Shown in pieces: positions 1 to 11,215 of a DNA stretch of 64,000 nucleotides. How positions within the stretch are numbered: the stretch's first letter is position 1; every line of letters begins with the position of its first letter. The notes below the pieces were generated by a model. That model worked only from the letters and a program-made list of their open reading frames with translations. It did no database searches and was not told the DNA's origin. The stretch covers positions 25,493,625 to 25,557,624 of the forward strand of contig NC_084599.1 in the NCBI RefSeq assembly GCF_033807715.1. Direction: 5' to 3'. The position numbers and the translations under genes were made by a program. The stretch is from Cololabis saira. Lineage: Eukaryota; Chordata; Actinopteri; Beloniformes; Belonidae.

Positions 1-984
1 AGGTCTTCGTGTTTCTATCTCTGGTCCGAAAGAACTTCTCGATCCTCAGAGACTCCTCCTGCTAAACCCAGAGGTCAGTGGTTGACACCAGGATGCACAA
101 CATGGGCAGTGTAGGAATATGTTTTAAACAACCACTACACGACTCAAACTATCAGCCACCACTCTTGGACACAGGACTCTGGAAACGAAACTGTTCTCCT
201 TGTGGAGATTGGTTCAAATTTGACTCAATGAGAATTCATTTTTGTAAAAAAAAAAAAAAGAAAAAAAAAAGAAAAAAAAAAAGGGAATGCCAAGCGACTC
301 CCACACAGCTCAGCTAATCAATACTCAGCTTGTCTAAAGGTCAGTTGCTGAAATCTCTGTCTTGCTTTTGGTCAAACTTCACAGTTTATCATGTATTCAT
401 AAGTAAACAATGATAAGTACATAAGTGACATTTATTATTAGAGCACCTTTCACAGAAACCAGTCACAAAGCACTTCACAATAAAAACATGATAGTGATAG
501 ATAAAAACAATAAGGAAGAAAAGACGCCACAGCATAAAACAACATAAAACATAACTTAAAAGCCTGTGTGAATGAAAATGTTTTCAGCCGTTTTTAAAAG
601 TGTCCTCTCAGACTATACGATGGAGGGAGAGAGTTCCGGAGTCTTGGTGCCACCACCTCAAAAATAATGATAATTAATAAATAAATGACAAATGATAAAA
701 CACAGACACAGGTAAGCTGCAGCTGAGGTAGTTTCATTCAGATATAATTTGATGAAGTCAGCAGCATCTCAGACTTTTAATTACAGATCTGACGTGATTG
801 GATTAAAGGATTAGAGTGTAGTGAACTCAGCAGACTTTTGATGTAGTGGAGGGTGAGAGGGAGAAAGACTTTTTGATCTTACAATGAGCTGAGACATTGC
901 AGAGAGGGGATCTTAACAAAAAAAATAAGTAGGTTATCGCCCCATTCATTACTAATATGTCTTTGTTTCTTGTTTTTCTTCAAG
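1..984. other. AT-rich flank with dispersed-repeat remnant, no assigned gene
   Basis: No gene is recognised here. An A-rich tract interrupted by G residues lies at 246-283. The stretch at about 420-670 resembles the antisense of a widespread teleost LINE or SINE 3' region, with wording such as gagcacctttcacag followed by cacaaagcacttcac, but I cannot name the family. The first 90 bases could be the end of an exon, because a GT donor-like site follows aaacccagag at 92, but the frame has nothing to anchor it. Confidence 0.35.
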
Positions 985-1148
985 AACTTGGGAATCTACA
1001 ACACTGGAGAGAAGTCAGGTCTCTTTTCCATGCGAATAGTTGGACTAAAGAAAGTGACTTCATTGCGTCACGTGCCAGCCCCCCCAAAACCTTGAGATAT
1101 TTCCAAGAACTTTGTAGAAATACACCTGTCTGTCGTCAGTTCATTTTG

Positions 1149-1297
1149 TTTAAAAGCACATACTGTTAATTTTAAACCATAGTTCATATATTTTGAATTT
1201 GCATCTTTCAGTTTGTGGAAATACTGACATAGTTGCTGCAAACGTTCACTCACTGAAGAGAAAATTGGACGAAAAGGAGATTGTAAACTTTATTTAA
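1149..1297. repeat. Direct duplication, copy 1 (partner at 5018-5157)
   Basis: About 140 bases here match 5018-5157 in the same orientation with only a few substitutions. The similarity resumes after a gap, at about 1725-1800 versus 5262-5345, including the shared wording tgtaaataaatatcctgttg. The two copies flank the C2orf72 gene. Both keep one open frame after a pyrimidine-rich AG, with the peptide beginning CGNTDIVAANVHSLKRKLDE. The only difference inside that shared frame is ttg versus ctg, both leucine. Confidence 0.8.
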
Positions 1298-1912
1298 CTT
1301 GTTTTTTCCTTTCATTTATTAGACTTCTTACTAAACTTCTAACAAATTATGAACCCTTTTTTTAAAAACATCTAAGGCTGTAACTTTAAAAATAGATTTG
1401 TCATTGTAAAACAGTACCACTTAGTATTGTGAACCAACATAACAATTTTTATGCTGAACCCTGGCCAACCCACCCTGTTAAGGCAAAGGTACATGTTTAA
1501 TACTCAAAGTTGCTCTTACCATTCAGGAGATAAAATCTTAATTCTCATTTTTACCTCCACTTACACTTACCTCCAATGTTTTTAATATCTTGGAAACATG
1601 AAAAAAAAAATAGTATTTCAGCCTTTCTAACAACTCCTTTAACTTTAGTTTGGAGGAAGAAAATAAGCACATTTGGGAAGAACAACCAAACTTTTGGGAT
1701 TCACACCAGGAACCTGCTTTATGCCGGTTTGCCCATTCATGTAAATAAATATCCTGTTGTATAAATACATTACACCCTGTTGTAAGTTGCTTCAGACAAT
1801 AAAAGTTAAATATTACTAATAGTGTGTTTGTCAAATAAATGACTAATGTTTGTCCATTCATTAAAGATTAACTTCATCATCATTTCAAAGCAAAAACGCC
1901 TGTTACATTTGT

Positions 1913-1985
1913 TGGCCCCGCCCACTGACAGATTGACCAATAGGATCGCTCGGCAGGCATCGACCCTCGGCCTCGCCATTGGTGT
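1913..1985 (+). promoter_or_regulatory. Probable C2orf72 proximal promoter elements
   Basis: A GC box (ccccgccc, 1916-1923), a CCAAT box (1937-1941) and an inverted CCAAT (ATTGG, 1978-1982) cluster 140-200 bases before the C2orf72 start codon. They sit at the transition from AT-rich flank into a GC-rich, CpG-bearing first exon. There is no TATA box at a suitable distance. Assignment as the promoter rests on motif clustering and position only. Confidence 0.45.
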
Positions 1986-2119
1986 CCCGGTGACCGTGAG
2001 TGAGGAAGCCGCTCCTGTGCGCATTACTGCCACACAAGCCGCTCTCCAGGCAGGGCAGTCATGTCTTATCGTGATTTAAACATTCATTAATAAATCCGCT
2101 CACCCGTAATTGCACAAGA

Positions 2120-2846
2120 ATGGCGGATCCGGAGACCCTCGCCCTGGACGTGGAGAGGGAGTTTCAAAAGGTCCTCGCTCAGATCGGCGGTCGGGAGAGG
2201 ATTTATCTGGTCAGCGATGCCCGCACGAGTGAAGAGGTGGACGGAGATGACGTGGGAGTGTTGCACGAGTTCCTGCGTGACATGTTTCACATCAGCATCC
2301 CCGCAAGCAGCCGAGAACAAGAGCCCCGGCCCTCCCCGCAAATCAATGGCGATGCCGAGAGCGAGCAGCCCTGCAGGGCACGGATCGATAACAAACCCGT
2401 GACTGAGAAAAGCGTTGAGGTCGAGCTGAAGGAGAAGCGGAGGACGCAGACGCACGGCGCTCAGAAAATAACAGCCGCGACCAGGACTAATATCTACAGC
2501 ACGAAGCGGGCGATAGACGTCCCCGTCATCGTGTTGTTATTTAGGCAGAGCTTCTTTAAACAAGGTCCGAACGAGCTGTGTCTCAGGGAGATATTGAAGG
2601 ACGTGAAGGCGCGCACCAGACGCGCGTCCATCCGCCGGCCCGCTCTGGTGGGATTAATACGCACCGCGGCGGAGAGCGCAGACGCGCGCAGGTGCGCGCA
2701 ATTACTGGAGGCGCTGCTGCGCTCCGTCTTCCATAAACACGGATCAGAGACGATATGGGTCGACTGTTTCATTCCCAAGACGGAGGACAAAATTACAAAC
2801 ATCAAGAAGCACCTCTGCAAAGTTGTTTACGCATCTCAGACAGCAG
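2120..2846 (+). CDS. C2orf72: C2orf72 exon 1
   Basis: Encodes residues 1-242 plus one base. The donor is cagacagcag|gtgtaa. It is GC-rich compared with its surroundings and holds most of the conserved part of the protein. Confidence 0.85.
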
Positions 2847-4573
2847 GTGTAAAGTTTAACATATAATATGAGCCAAACTTTATGCAAGTACACTGAAAAA
2901 AAATACATCTGTGATATTAACAATTAAAAATGAAGTGTGTTGCTTTACATGAATACATCTAGTTTTGAACTTAATCTGCATTTGTTAAAAAAAAACAAGA
3001 CATTGTGCATTTTTTCCTTAACAAGCAGTATTTATGTAATCCCAGGCAATCTTTTAATTTACACACAAACAACAAGCAATGATCTTGTTGTATTTACCTT
3101 TCCTTTAACAATTTTAATCTATTGGGCAGATTGACCAACGTTTAGATGAAACATGCTTTATTTTTTTAAGTAGAATACCACAGTAAAAAATATTTTGCTT
3201 GATCTACTTTAAAAAAATTAAGGCAACTTTTTCGCATGAGATTTTTATGTAGATCAAGAAAGACTAGTCTTTGTATACTTAATTTTTAGTATGTACAAAA
3301 TTAATTTGCAAGTAAAGTAAACTTAACACAGTTAAGTTGACTGTACTTGCAAAATGTATTATTTACATACAAAAAATTAAGTAGTTTATACAAAGGCTAG
3401 CCTTTCTTGATCTAAATAATAATCTCATGCAAAAAGTTGACTTGTTTTTTTTAAGTAGATCAAGCACAATATTTGTATCAGTGTAGAGGAACATTAGCTG
3501 ATGTGTGAGATCTCCTTTATGTTTGCACCACACAACCACGTCGGTAGAGCACGGATTTGTTGACATGAAGTTTGAACCCTGGTGACTCAGAGTATCAGGG
3601 GATGGTGGATTTGTATCTTATTGAGCTCGTGGTTGATATCTTTACTGACGGGGAGCCGTGAAAGATCACTAATGAGCTCTACAACAATGACTAGGAATGA
3701 AAAAAGCTCTCATTTGGGTCAGTCTGTGACATTCACAAGACCTCGCATTTTTGCGCACATTTTTTTCTTCCCAGGCGCAGTTACAAAGGACCTTAGAACA
3801 AGAGGAGCATTCATGAAACAACGGCGCACTTAGACAAGCTGCCAAATTGTTAAATGCTTTTTATTGCCTTACAGATAATACCAGGGATAACGGGAGCCAG
3901 GCTTTGAGGCCATTCCAATGTTGGTTCAGGCCTCAGAGAAGGGAAGCCAGGGGCCAGACCAACAACAACCCCTCACACTGCAGGGAAAAAGGTAGCAGCA
4001 AGTCCTTAAAGTTCATTCTTGACAGAGGACACAAACATTTTCTCCCTTGTTTGATATTTTCTCTTAGCTATTCTTTTTTTAGTTCTTTTTCCTGCTATAT
4101 TGCTTATCCCATGCAGGATTGTCTAAGATCAGCCACTCTTTACTGGATCCTATTCAGATCAGATTTCATGCAGTGATGTAGAGATTATGTCAGAGGTTAA
4201 TAAAGCTTCATTTGAGCAAATCCTTTTCTTTTATTCATTTGCTGATACTTATGGCTCTCTACCTAGACTGAAATGGTTTGGAAACCATGAGAAGTGAAGC
4301 TAAAACAGACAAAAAAAGTTAAAAGGAAACTGAAATGACTTTTTTTTTAAAGAAAGACAGAAACTCATGACAAAAAAAATTCTCAAATGCAAACAGACAT
4401 TTTTAAATCCCCCATCTGTCAAGTTATGTAAAACTTTCCAAATAAACAAAATCTCACAGTAAGTCAATGTTTGAATGATTGCAGGTGAAAGTGGAAGTGC
4501 AGAAGAAGGAATCCCTCTGAAAACCAGCATCTTGTCTGCTGAAGCTCATGTGAATGATAACCCGCTGGAGTAG
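2120..4573 (+). CDS. C2orf72: C2orf72 homologue, three coding exons (2120-2846, 3875-3991, 4485-4573)
   Basis: Joining the three exons through GT-AG introns, both in phase 1, gives one uninterrupted frame of about 310 aa, close to the size of the human protein. The start context is acaagaATGG. Recognisable blocks are an N-terminal [17 protein letters not shown] segment, a central hydrophobic strand PVIVLLF, the basic helix [14 protein letters not shown] followed by PALVGLI, then an [15 protein letters not shown] block and a terminal acidic segment [11 protein letters not shown]. These line up with the human family in the same order. No enzymatic motif or signal peptide is visible, and the molecular role is unknown. 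Position immediately upstream of PSMD1 matches human 2q37 synteny. AATAAA at 5285-5290 is a possible poly(A) signal. An unspliced reading of exon 1 would end at 2866 with a spurious VKFNI tail. Confidence 0.85.
2891..3483. mobile_element. Palindromic CACTG-ended non-autonomous DNA element
   Basis: The element starts CACTGA and ends TCAGTG, with TA on both outer sides. The two halves are imperfect inverted copies over most of their length; for example cttgatctac near the left end pairs with gtagatcaag near the right end. No coding sequence is present. CACTG ends suggest an EnSpm/CACTA-like or related teleost MITE, but the superfamily is not proven. It occupies C2orf72 intron 1, 44 bases after the donor site. 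Confidence 0.65.
3875..3991 (+). CDS. C2orf72: C2orf72 exon 2
   Basis: The acceptor ttattgccttacag and donor aaaaag|gtagca bound a phase 1-1 exon of 117 bases. The peptide contains [16 protein letters not shown], corresponding to the aromatic and basic CFSWGPWSRRK-like block of the human protein. Confidence 0.8.
4485..4573 (+). CDS. C2orf72: C2orf72 exon 3 (terminal)
   Basis: The acceptor gaatgattgcag is followed by 28 codons and a TAG stop. The acidic [14 protein letters not shown] stretch matches the position and character of the human C-terminal EEELPL segment. Confidence 0.8.
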
Positions 4574-5580
4574 GCGGCTGAGGTTGGGACACATGACCAG
4601 CTCGTGGCCTATCACTGTGGACAGCATTGTTTTAACTGTGAAAAGAAAATCTGGCATCATGGTGGAACATTTCACATGTTACATTCCTCCGGTGCTCAAA
4701 TCCAGCCAATGAGACTGCACGATTTCTCTCCTGAATGATGCTACCTGGAAAAAAAAAACCAATGTTTGGTCAAAAAGCAGTTTTGGACATCATTAGATCG
4801 ATTGATCACTGAGATCTCATTGTTAGGTGGAGAAAAAGACTACTGAAGACATTCCAGCTCACTCAGCTGTTTAATGCAAGTGTTTAAATACTTATCTGCG
4901 AACAAATGCCACTGAGGCACAATGTCAACTGAAATTGAAGGCCTTATAGGGAACTGACCAGTATTTACTATATCCGGCTTTTGTCTGAAAAGCGTCTTCT
5001 TGATGTCAAAATTTGGCTTTAAAAGCACATACTGTTAGTTTTAAACCATAGTTCATATATTTTGAATTTGCATCTTTTAGTTTGTGGAAATACTGACATA
5101 GTTGCTGCAAACGTTCACTCACTGAAGAGAAAACTGGACGAAAAGGAGATTGTAAACATGTTTTTTCTTTCATTTATCAGACTTCTGTGCCTTAGATAAG
5201 TTTGTTGACAGTATTATTTGTCACAAAAATGTAAGACAACTTTGTCACTTTTAAGGTATTTATGCCGGTTTGCCGATTAATGTAAATAAATATCCTGTTG
5301 TATACATACATTAAACCCTGTTGTAAGTTGCTTTAGATAAATGTCTCAACTTAATGTAATATAAAACAAAAACAAATGTCATCATCCTGTGGTAGCTATC
5401 CATGGCCTACTCAGGGGTTTATACTGAAATAGTAAGTGAAGTTGCATCATCATGCTTTTTGAGATTAATGATTTTAAGAAGGTAATGGAAATTGTGAAAC
5501 TAAAAAAAGAACTGACAATTTGATGTCTTACTTTAACAGCATCAGAGGTTGTTATATATTATCAATATTTGTCTTTCATG
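4574..5580. repeat. C2orf72 3' flank with duplication copy 2 (5018-5157 and 5262-5345)
   Basis: The 3' flank of C2orf72 is AT-rich. It carries the second copy of the duplicated segment described at 1149-1297, colinear and in the same orientation, about 3.87 kb downstream. In this copy the CGNTDIV frame runs on to a stop at 5197-5199. No other gene is seen. Confidence 0.7.
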
Positions 5581-5605
5581 AAAAGTAAGGAGCACAGAGG
5601 CTTAA

Positions 5606-6449
5606 AGGGAAAGTTCAGTTTTTTACAACCTGGACCTTATTTCTGGTATTTTTTATGGCCGTATACTCACCCAGGCAAGTTTGGTGTCATTTGGAGTCCT
5701 TCGGAAGATATTAGGAGTTTTGTGCGAGCCGCTTCTCCATATAATGGTAGCGCATGGGGGCACAGCGGGACACAGACGATGCAGCGTCTAAATAACACAT
5801 GATTGCCGCGAAACTCGTTCATTTCTTGTGGCTTCTCTTGTCTACATCCGGGGCTGTGTGTGTAACAAATAAATCAGTTTGTAAACAAGACCTCTGAACT
5901 GCATGACGTCATCTCTGTGCGCGCGTCCCAGACAGCGCTCTGTGTACAGCTGGAGTTCGCTACTGTTAGTTTACTGTTAGTTATTTGAAACATGTCTGAA
6001 TATTTGTCAAATTCTGAGGTTGTGGACGACGACTTTGAATATGATGGACGTCCTTACCGTTTTGAGTCAGAGTATACGGCTGAAGAGCTCACTGAACAGA
6101 GGACAGAGTGCGCGCACAGAGATGACGTCATCAGGTCAGAGGTCTTGTTTACAAATGGATTTATTTGTTACACACACAGCCCCGGATGTAGACAACAGGT
6201 CCTGGAAGCAGATCTAGTGATTCATAAAAGAAATGAACGAGTTTTGCGGCAATCATGTGTTATTTAGACGCTGCATCGTCTGTGTCCCGCTGTGCCCCCA
6301 TGCGCTACCATTATATGGAGAAGCGGCTCGCAAAAAACTCCTAATATCTTCCGAAGGACTCCAAATGACACCAAACTTGCCTGGGTGAGTATACGACCAT
6401 AAAAAATACCAGAAATAAGGTCCAGGTTGTAAAAAATTGAACTTTCCCT
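5606..6449. mobile_element. TTAA-flanked DNA transposon, non-autonomous (Kolobok- or piggyBac-like)
   Basis: Perfect TTAA duplications (5602-5605 and 6450-6453) flank an 844-base element with long terminal inverted repeats starting AGGGAAAGTTCA. About 200 bases at each end are nearly identical in inverted orientation; both translate to the same fortuitous peptide containing QPGPYFWYFLW. No transposase is present. TTAA duplication is known for piggyBac and Kolobok; the AGGG ends fit Kolobok better, but this is inference. Confidence 0.8.
5992..6267 (+). pseudogene. Truncated element-encoded ORF, acidic N-terminus
   Basis: A 91-residue frame begins MSEYLSNSEVVDDDFEYDG and contains RPYRFESEYTAEELTEQR. 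This acidic start followed by a PYxFEPEYTEEEL-like motif resembles the N-terminus of multi-copy teleost proteins annotated as P2X7-like, which are often transposon-associated. The expected downstream cysteine-rich domain is missing, and the frame runs into the right inverted repeat. It is best read as the remnant 5' end of an accessory gene of the parental transposon. Resemblance is judged by eye. Confidence 0.4.
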
Positions 6450-6452
6450 TTA

Positions 6453-6949
6453 AGCCTGAATTATGGTTCTGCGTATGGTTCAACGGAGAGCACACACCAT
6501 CACCGTGACGCCATCGTGAACCCTTCAGACTTCTCTGTCACTCCATTTCGCCGTATCCCCCGCGACCGCTAGTTAGCGATCTTTTCCTGAATGGTTTATC
6601 CAACTTTTTCCGGTCACAGTAAATCAAAGACATAAGGACAACTATTGTGCAAAAAAACAAAAACAAAAAAAATCACACATACACGAAGAAAAAAGCGCTG
6701 AAAGTTCACGACTGCTTCAAACTGGAAACCGGAAATGCGTTGCTACCAAGCAAACCAATCCCAGCCCTCTCGGTCTGTGTGTGGTCTGCGTTGCCTCGAC
6801 GTGTAGTTACAATTTTCGGGAGGTACGTGTCAGTGATGGCGTCAGTGACGGCGTCAGTGACGGCGTCAGTGACGGCGTGTGGTCTGCGTCGATGCGAACC
6901 ACACGCCGTAGGCACGGCGTCGTTTTGACGCAGAACCATAACTCAAGCT
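6453..6949. mobile_element. PIF-Harbinger-like MITE, copy 1
   Basis: Flanked by TTA duplications (6450-6452, or 5602-5604 before the later insertion, and 6950-6952). The inverted ends are AGCCTGAATTATGGTTCTGC and, on the other strand, AGCTTGAGTTATGGTTCTGC. TTA is the TWA duplication characteristic of Harbinger elements. A second copy lies at 46497-46958 with the same ends and the same TTA duplication. This copy carries a short array of about four 12-base units (gtcagtgacggc) at about 6829-6876. Confidence 0.8.
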
Positions 6950-7032
6950 TTAGTGGTTAGCACTGTTGCCTCAAAGCAAGAAGGTTCCTGGTTCCCGGGC
7001 CTGGCGGGAGTCTTTCTGTGTGGGGTTTGTGT

Positions 7033-10000
7033 CTAGGTAGCGCTACCATACCCACGGATCTCCTCTCCTGATCCACAGCCAACGTGAGGCAACCTCTGCT
7101 GCCTCTGTGGCCTCCTTGATGGCCCTTCTCTTACTGGCCCCGGTGATGCCCAGCATACTGTAGGCCCTGCAGAGGGATGTGAGACCTCAATGGTCTCACA
7201 TCTTGCTCGCCACCCGTTGAGCCGACACTCCTCCACCAGAGCCTGGTACTTAGCCCTCTTCCTCTCATTGGCCTCCTCGATGCGGTCTTCCCAAGGGACC
7301 GTTAGCTCCAGGAGCACGACCAGCTTGGAGGTTGCTGAGGTCAGCACCACATCTGGCCTTAGTGATGTTATGGCCACGTTGTCCGGGAACTTTAATTGTT
7401 TCCCCAAATCAACCTTCAGCTCCCAGTCTTGTGCCATTGATAGCAGGCCAGAGGAGGAGGTCCTGGCAGCAGCTGGTGGTTCTTCTCCAGCTCTGATGAA
7501 GGAGATTGTCTTCTTCTCTGGGCGGAGGCGCTTGCAGTGGGCAATTCCGCTCCAGATGGTGTTCGCTATAGCCTTCAAGACCTGGTCATGACGCCAGCGG
7601 TAGCGCCCCTCACTCAGGCCTCTCGTACAGAAGCTCAAGATGTGCCCCAGGGTCCCTCTCTTCTGGCACAGAGCGCAAGCTGCAGACTCCACCTTCCCAC
7701 AACAGAACAGGTTAGACAGGCTGGGCAGCACGTCATAGACGGCCTGGATCAGGAATTTTAGGCGCTGGGGCTCGGCTCTCCACAGCTCAGTCCAAGTGAC
7801 TTTGTGCCCTGCTGCCTGCTCCCACCGCGTCCAGGCTCCCTGCTGCCGCATTCCCCATCGTGCTGGCTCGCTCTTCTTCCACTGCTGCCCGCACCTCTTC
7901 CTGGAGCAATGCTCTCCTGTCCTTCCCCTCTGCCTTGTCGTAGCGAGGTGTTGTACTGCTACCCAGGCCTGCCCTTCCCCGAGCCACTGTCCCGACCAGA
8001 GCCCTGTGCCGCAGCCGTGATTCAGCAACATCCACGGCCTCTGATGCCCTCCATTTCCGCCCCGTTCTGACTTCAATCCCAGCTTGAGAGACTTTTGGGT
8101 CAGATGATTCTCTGTATTGCAGCACCTCCCTAGTACGGCTCACCTTGAATTCTTCATTCAGGCTGCTGATGGGGAGCTTCAGCATGTTGTTTTTCCCATA
8201 GAGGGCGATGCTGCTCAAGCCCAGCCACTTCTGCAGGAACCTGCTGACTCTCCTTTCAAAGCCCTCAACAGTGGAGATCGGGACCTCGTACACCAGGAGA
8301 GGCCAGAGGATCCTTGGGAGGATGCCATGTTACTACACCCAGGCCTTGAACTTGCCTGGTAGACCTGACTTGTCCACAGTGGCTAGCCAAGCCTCCGGCT
8401 CCTGGTTGGTCGCATGGATGGCTGCCTTGTCCTCAAGCTGCAATCAAACACCTTCCCCAGGCTCTTCACTGGTTTGTCGGTGATGGATGGTATCTGGATG
8501 CTTCCAAGTGTGAAGTGGAACTTGTTGGTGACCTTGCTTTTCTTCAGCATGAGGGATCTGGATTTTGCAGGCTTGAAGGTCATGTGGGCCCAGGTGGTTA
8601 GTTCCTCCAGGCCCTTCAGGATCCACCTCCCCCCTGGGACGTTCGGTGTCGTCACAGTCAGGTTGTCCGCGAAGGCCCTGATGGGCGGCTGCCTGATGCC
8701 GGACTTGGCGAGAGGCCCTCTGCACTGAACCTCAGCAGACTTCGCCAGCATGTTCATGGCAAGTGCGAAGAGGATTACTGAAATTGTGCATCCAGTGATG
8801 ATTTCCTTCTCCAGCTTATGCCAATCCGATTTTGTGGACCCCGCTGAGACCCTCAGACTGAACCTGCTGTAATAGTCCAGAATGAGGTCTCTGAACTTGG
8901 CGGGGACATGATGCCGGCATAATGCCTCTTCGACGAGCTTGTGAGGTATGGACCCGTAGGCGTTTGCGAGGTCCAGCCACGGTACGACTAGGTCGCCCTT
9001 GTTCTCTCTGGCTTCCCTAATCAGCTGGGTGACAACTCCATTATGCTCCAGATACCCCGATATCTTTGGGATCCCTCCTTTCTGGACTGAAGTGTCAATG
9101 TAGGCGTTCCTCAGGAGGTAGTCTGTCAGATGCCTGGCAACAATGCTGAAGAATAGTTTGCCTTCAACCCTGAGCAGGGAGATGTTTTTAGACTCTTGCT
9201 CCTTCGGAATCCATACACTTTCTGCGAAGCACCACTGATCAGCAACCTTTCCCCTCCTCCAGATCACCTTCAAGATGCTCCAAAGCCTGTGGAGTAACTT
9301 TGGGCAGTTCTTGTACTTATAAGGTACCCCACTCGGTCCTGGGGCTGAGCTTGATCTTGCCTTCTTGACCACTTCCTGGATCTCCTTCCAGCTGGGCTCC
9401 CTCCCATCGAAGTCCAGTGTTGGTGCAGGTGGGTCAATCAGGGAATGGCAGTAGCCCAGCTCTTGCTCCCTGGAAGCATCTTGATAGGTTGCATCTAGGT
9501 GACGGTCAATCTCTGCTTTGGAGCAGGTACGTTGGCCACTACGCTTCTGCCCCAGCAGCTATTTTGTAAACCCAAATGGATTCGCTAGAAAGGCAGTGCG
9601 TTTCCTGGCTCTTTCCTTCCTCCTTCTCCTATGCCACTCAGCCCACCTCAAGGTCATGAGCTTCTTGCGCAGTATGTTTCGCAAGTCAGACAGAGGTCCC
9701 CTCTCCTCCTCTCTTGCCTCCTTAAACTGCCGCGTCAGGACCTTCAACTCCTGTCTGAGCTGGTGGATCTTGTTTGCCCTGTTGCTCTTGGTATACGGGA
9801 GTTTCTTCACTTTCTTCTCCTCCAGGCCCGAATCTCTCAGCTGCTAGGTTGATGATGATGGTGGTCATGGTTGTGAGACGTCGATTGACTCCCCCCTTAG
9901 CTGTTGCTTCCAAGATGGAATTGGTGTCCTCATAAAACTGGCGACACTCCTGCTCCTTGTTAGCTTGGGGCCATCTAACCCGACGATGTTCTGGTGGTCT

Positions 10001-10174
10001 GTGTGGGTTTGGGGCTTGTGTCACCTGGAGGTTCTGGGCACTATGGTTTGGCTCCAGGCCTGGCTCCTCCTGCGTCTCACCAGGGGGATTCCCTGCGTGC
10101 TGTGACACCTGCACCGTCTGCACACATCCCATCTTGGTCTGGTGGATCTTCAGGCCACGCGGGTTTTTGCACAC
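7033..10174 (-). mobile_element. Decayed R2-like non-LTR retrotransposon with RLE endonuclease
   Basis: Reading on the minus strand from 10174 downward: a zinc-finger-like start (CKNPRGLKIHQTKMGC), a basic region ending ANPFGFTK (9559-9810), then a reverse transcriptase with SSSAPGPSGVPYK, DLANAYGSIPHKLVEEAL and TGCTISVILFALAMNML. Next come a CCHC-type knuckle (CALCQKRGTLGHILSFC) and a restriction-like endonuclease block (RPDVVL, then LLELTVPWEDRIEEANERKR). This domain order is that of the R2/NeSL superclade. The catalytic FADD box reads FADN, a short in-frame deletion removes residues before SLLRVEG, and frames shift near 9810, between 8383 and 8293, and near 8050. It is therefore inactive. 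The 5' end is cut off next to a TA microsatellite. Confidence 0.85.
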
Positions 10175-10188
10175 TTTGCCACAAAAGC

Positions 10189-10190
<2 letters not shown>

Positions 10191-10242
<52 letters not shown>
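10191..10242. repeat. (TA)n microsatellite
   Basis: About 26 TA units lie at the junction between the truncated R2-like element and the Tc1 terminus. Confidence 0.95.

Positions 10243-11215
<973 letters not shown>

Larger units (their letters stand above)
5590..7030 (+). mobile_element. tRNA-derived SINE head, split by two later insertions
   Basis: The bases at 5590-5604 (ggagcacagaggctta) and those from 6950 (ttagtggttagcactg) read as one continuous teleost SINE or LINE head of the type gcacggtggcttagtggttagcactg. They continue through a degenerate B box region to about 7030. Everything between is foreign: a Harbinger MITE and, inside its terminus, a TTAA-type element. This is the oldest layer of the nest. 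Confidence 0.6.

Noticed and set aside
3535..3600. tRNA-like wording (gtcggtagagcacgg, then gtttgaaccctgg)
   Set aside because: A and B box-like words are present at roughly suitable spacing, but no stems can be drawn and the flank shows no SINE body, so it is too weak to annotate.
5569..6495. Two similar ORFs (about 80 codons) on opposite strands sharing QPGPYFWYFLW
   Set aside because: They are the two inverted repeats of the TTAA-type element read in the same frame, not genes.
7190..8483. Several plus-strand open frames of 74-133 codons
   Set aside because: They are antisense shadows of the minus-strand R2-like element, whose conserved motifs all lie on the other strand.
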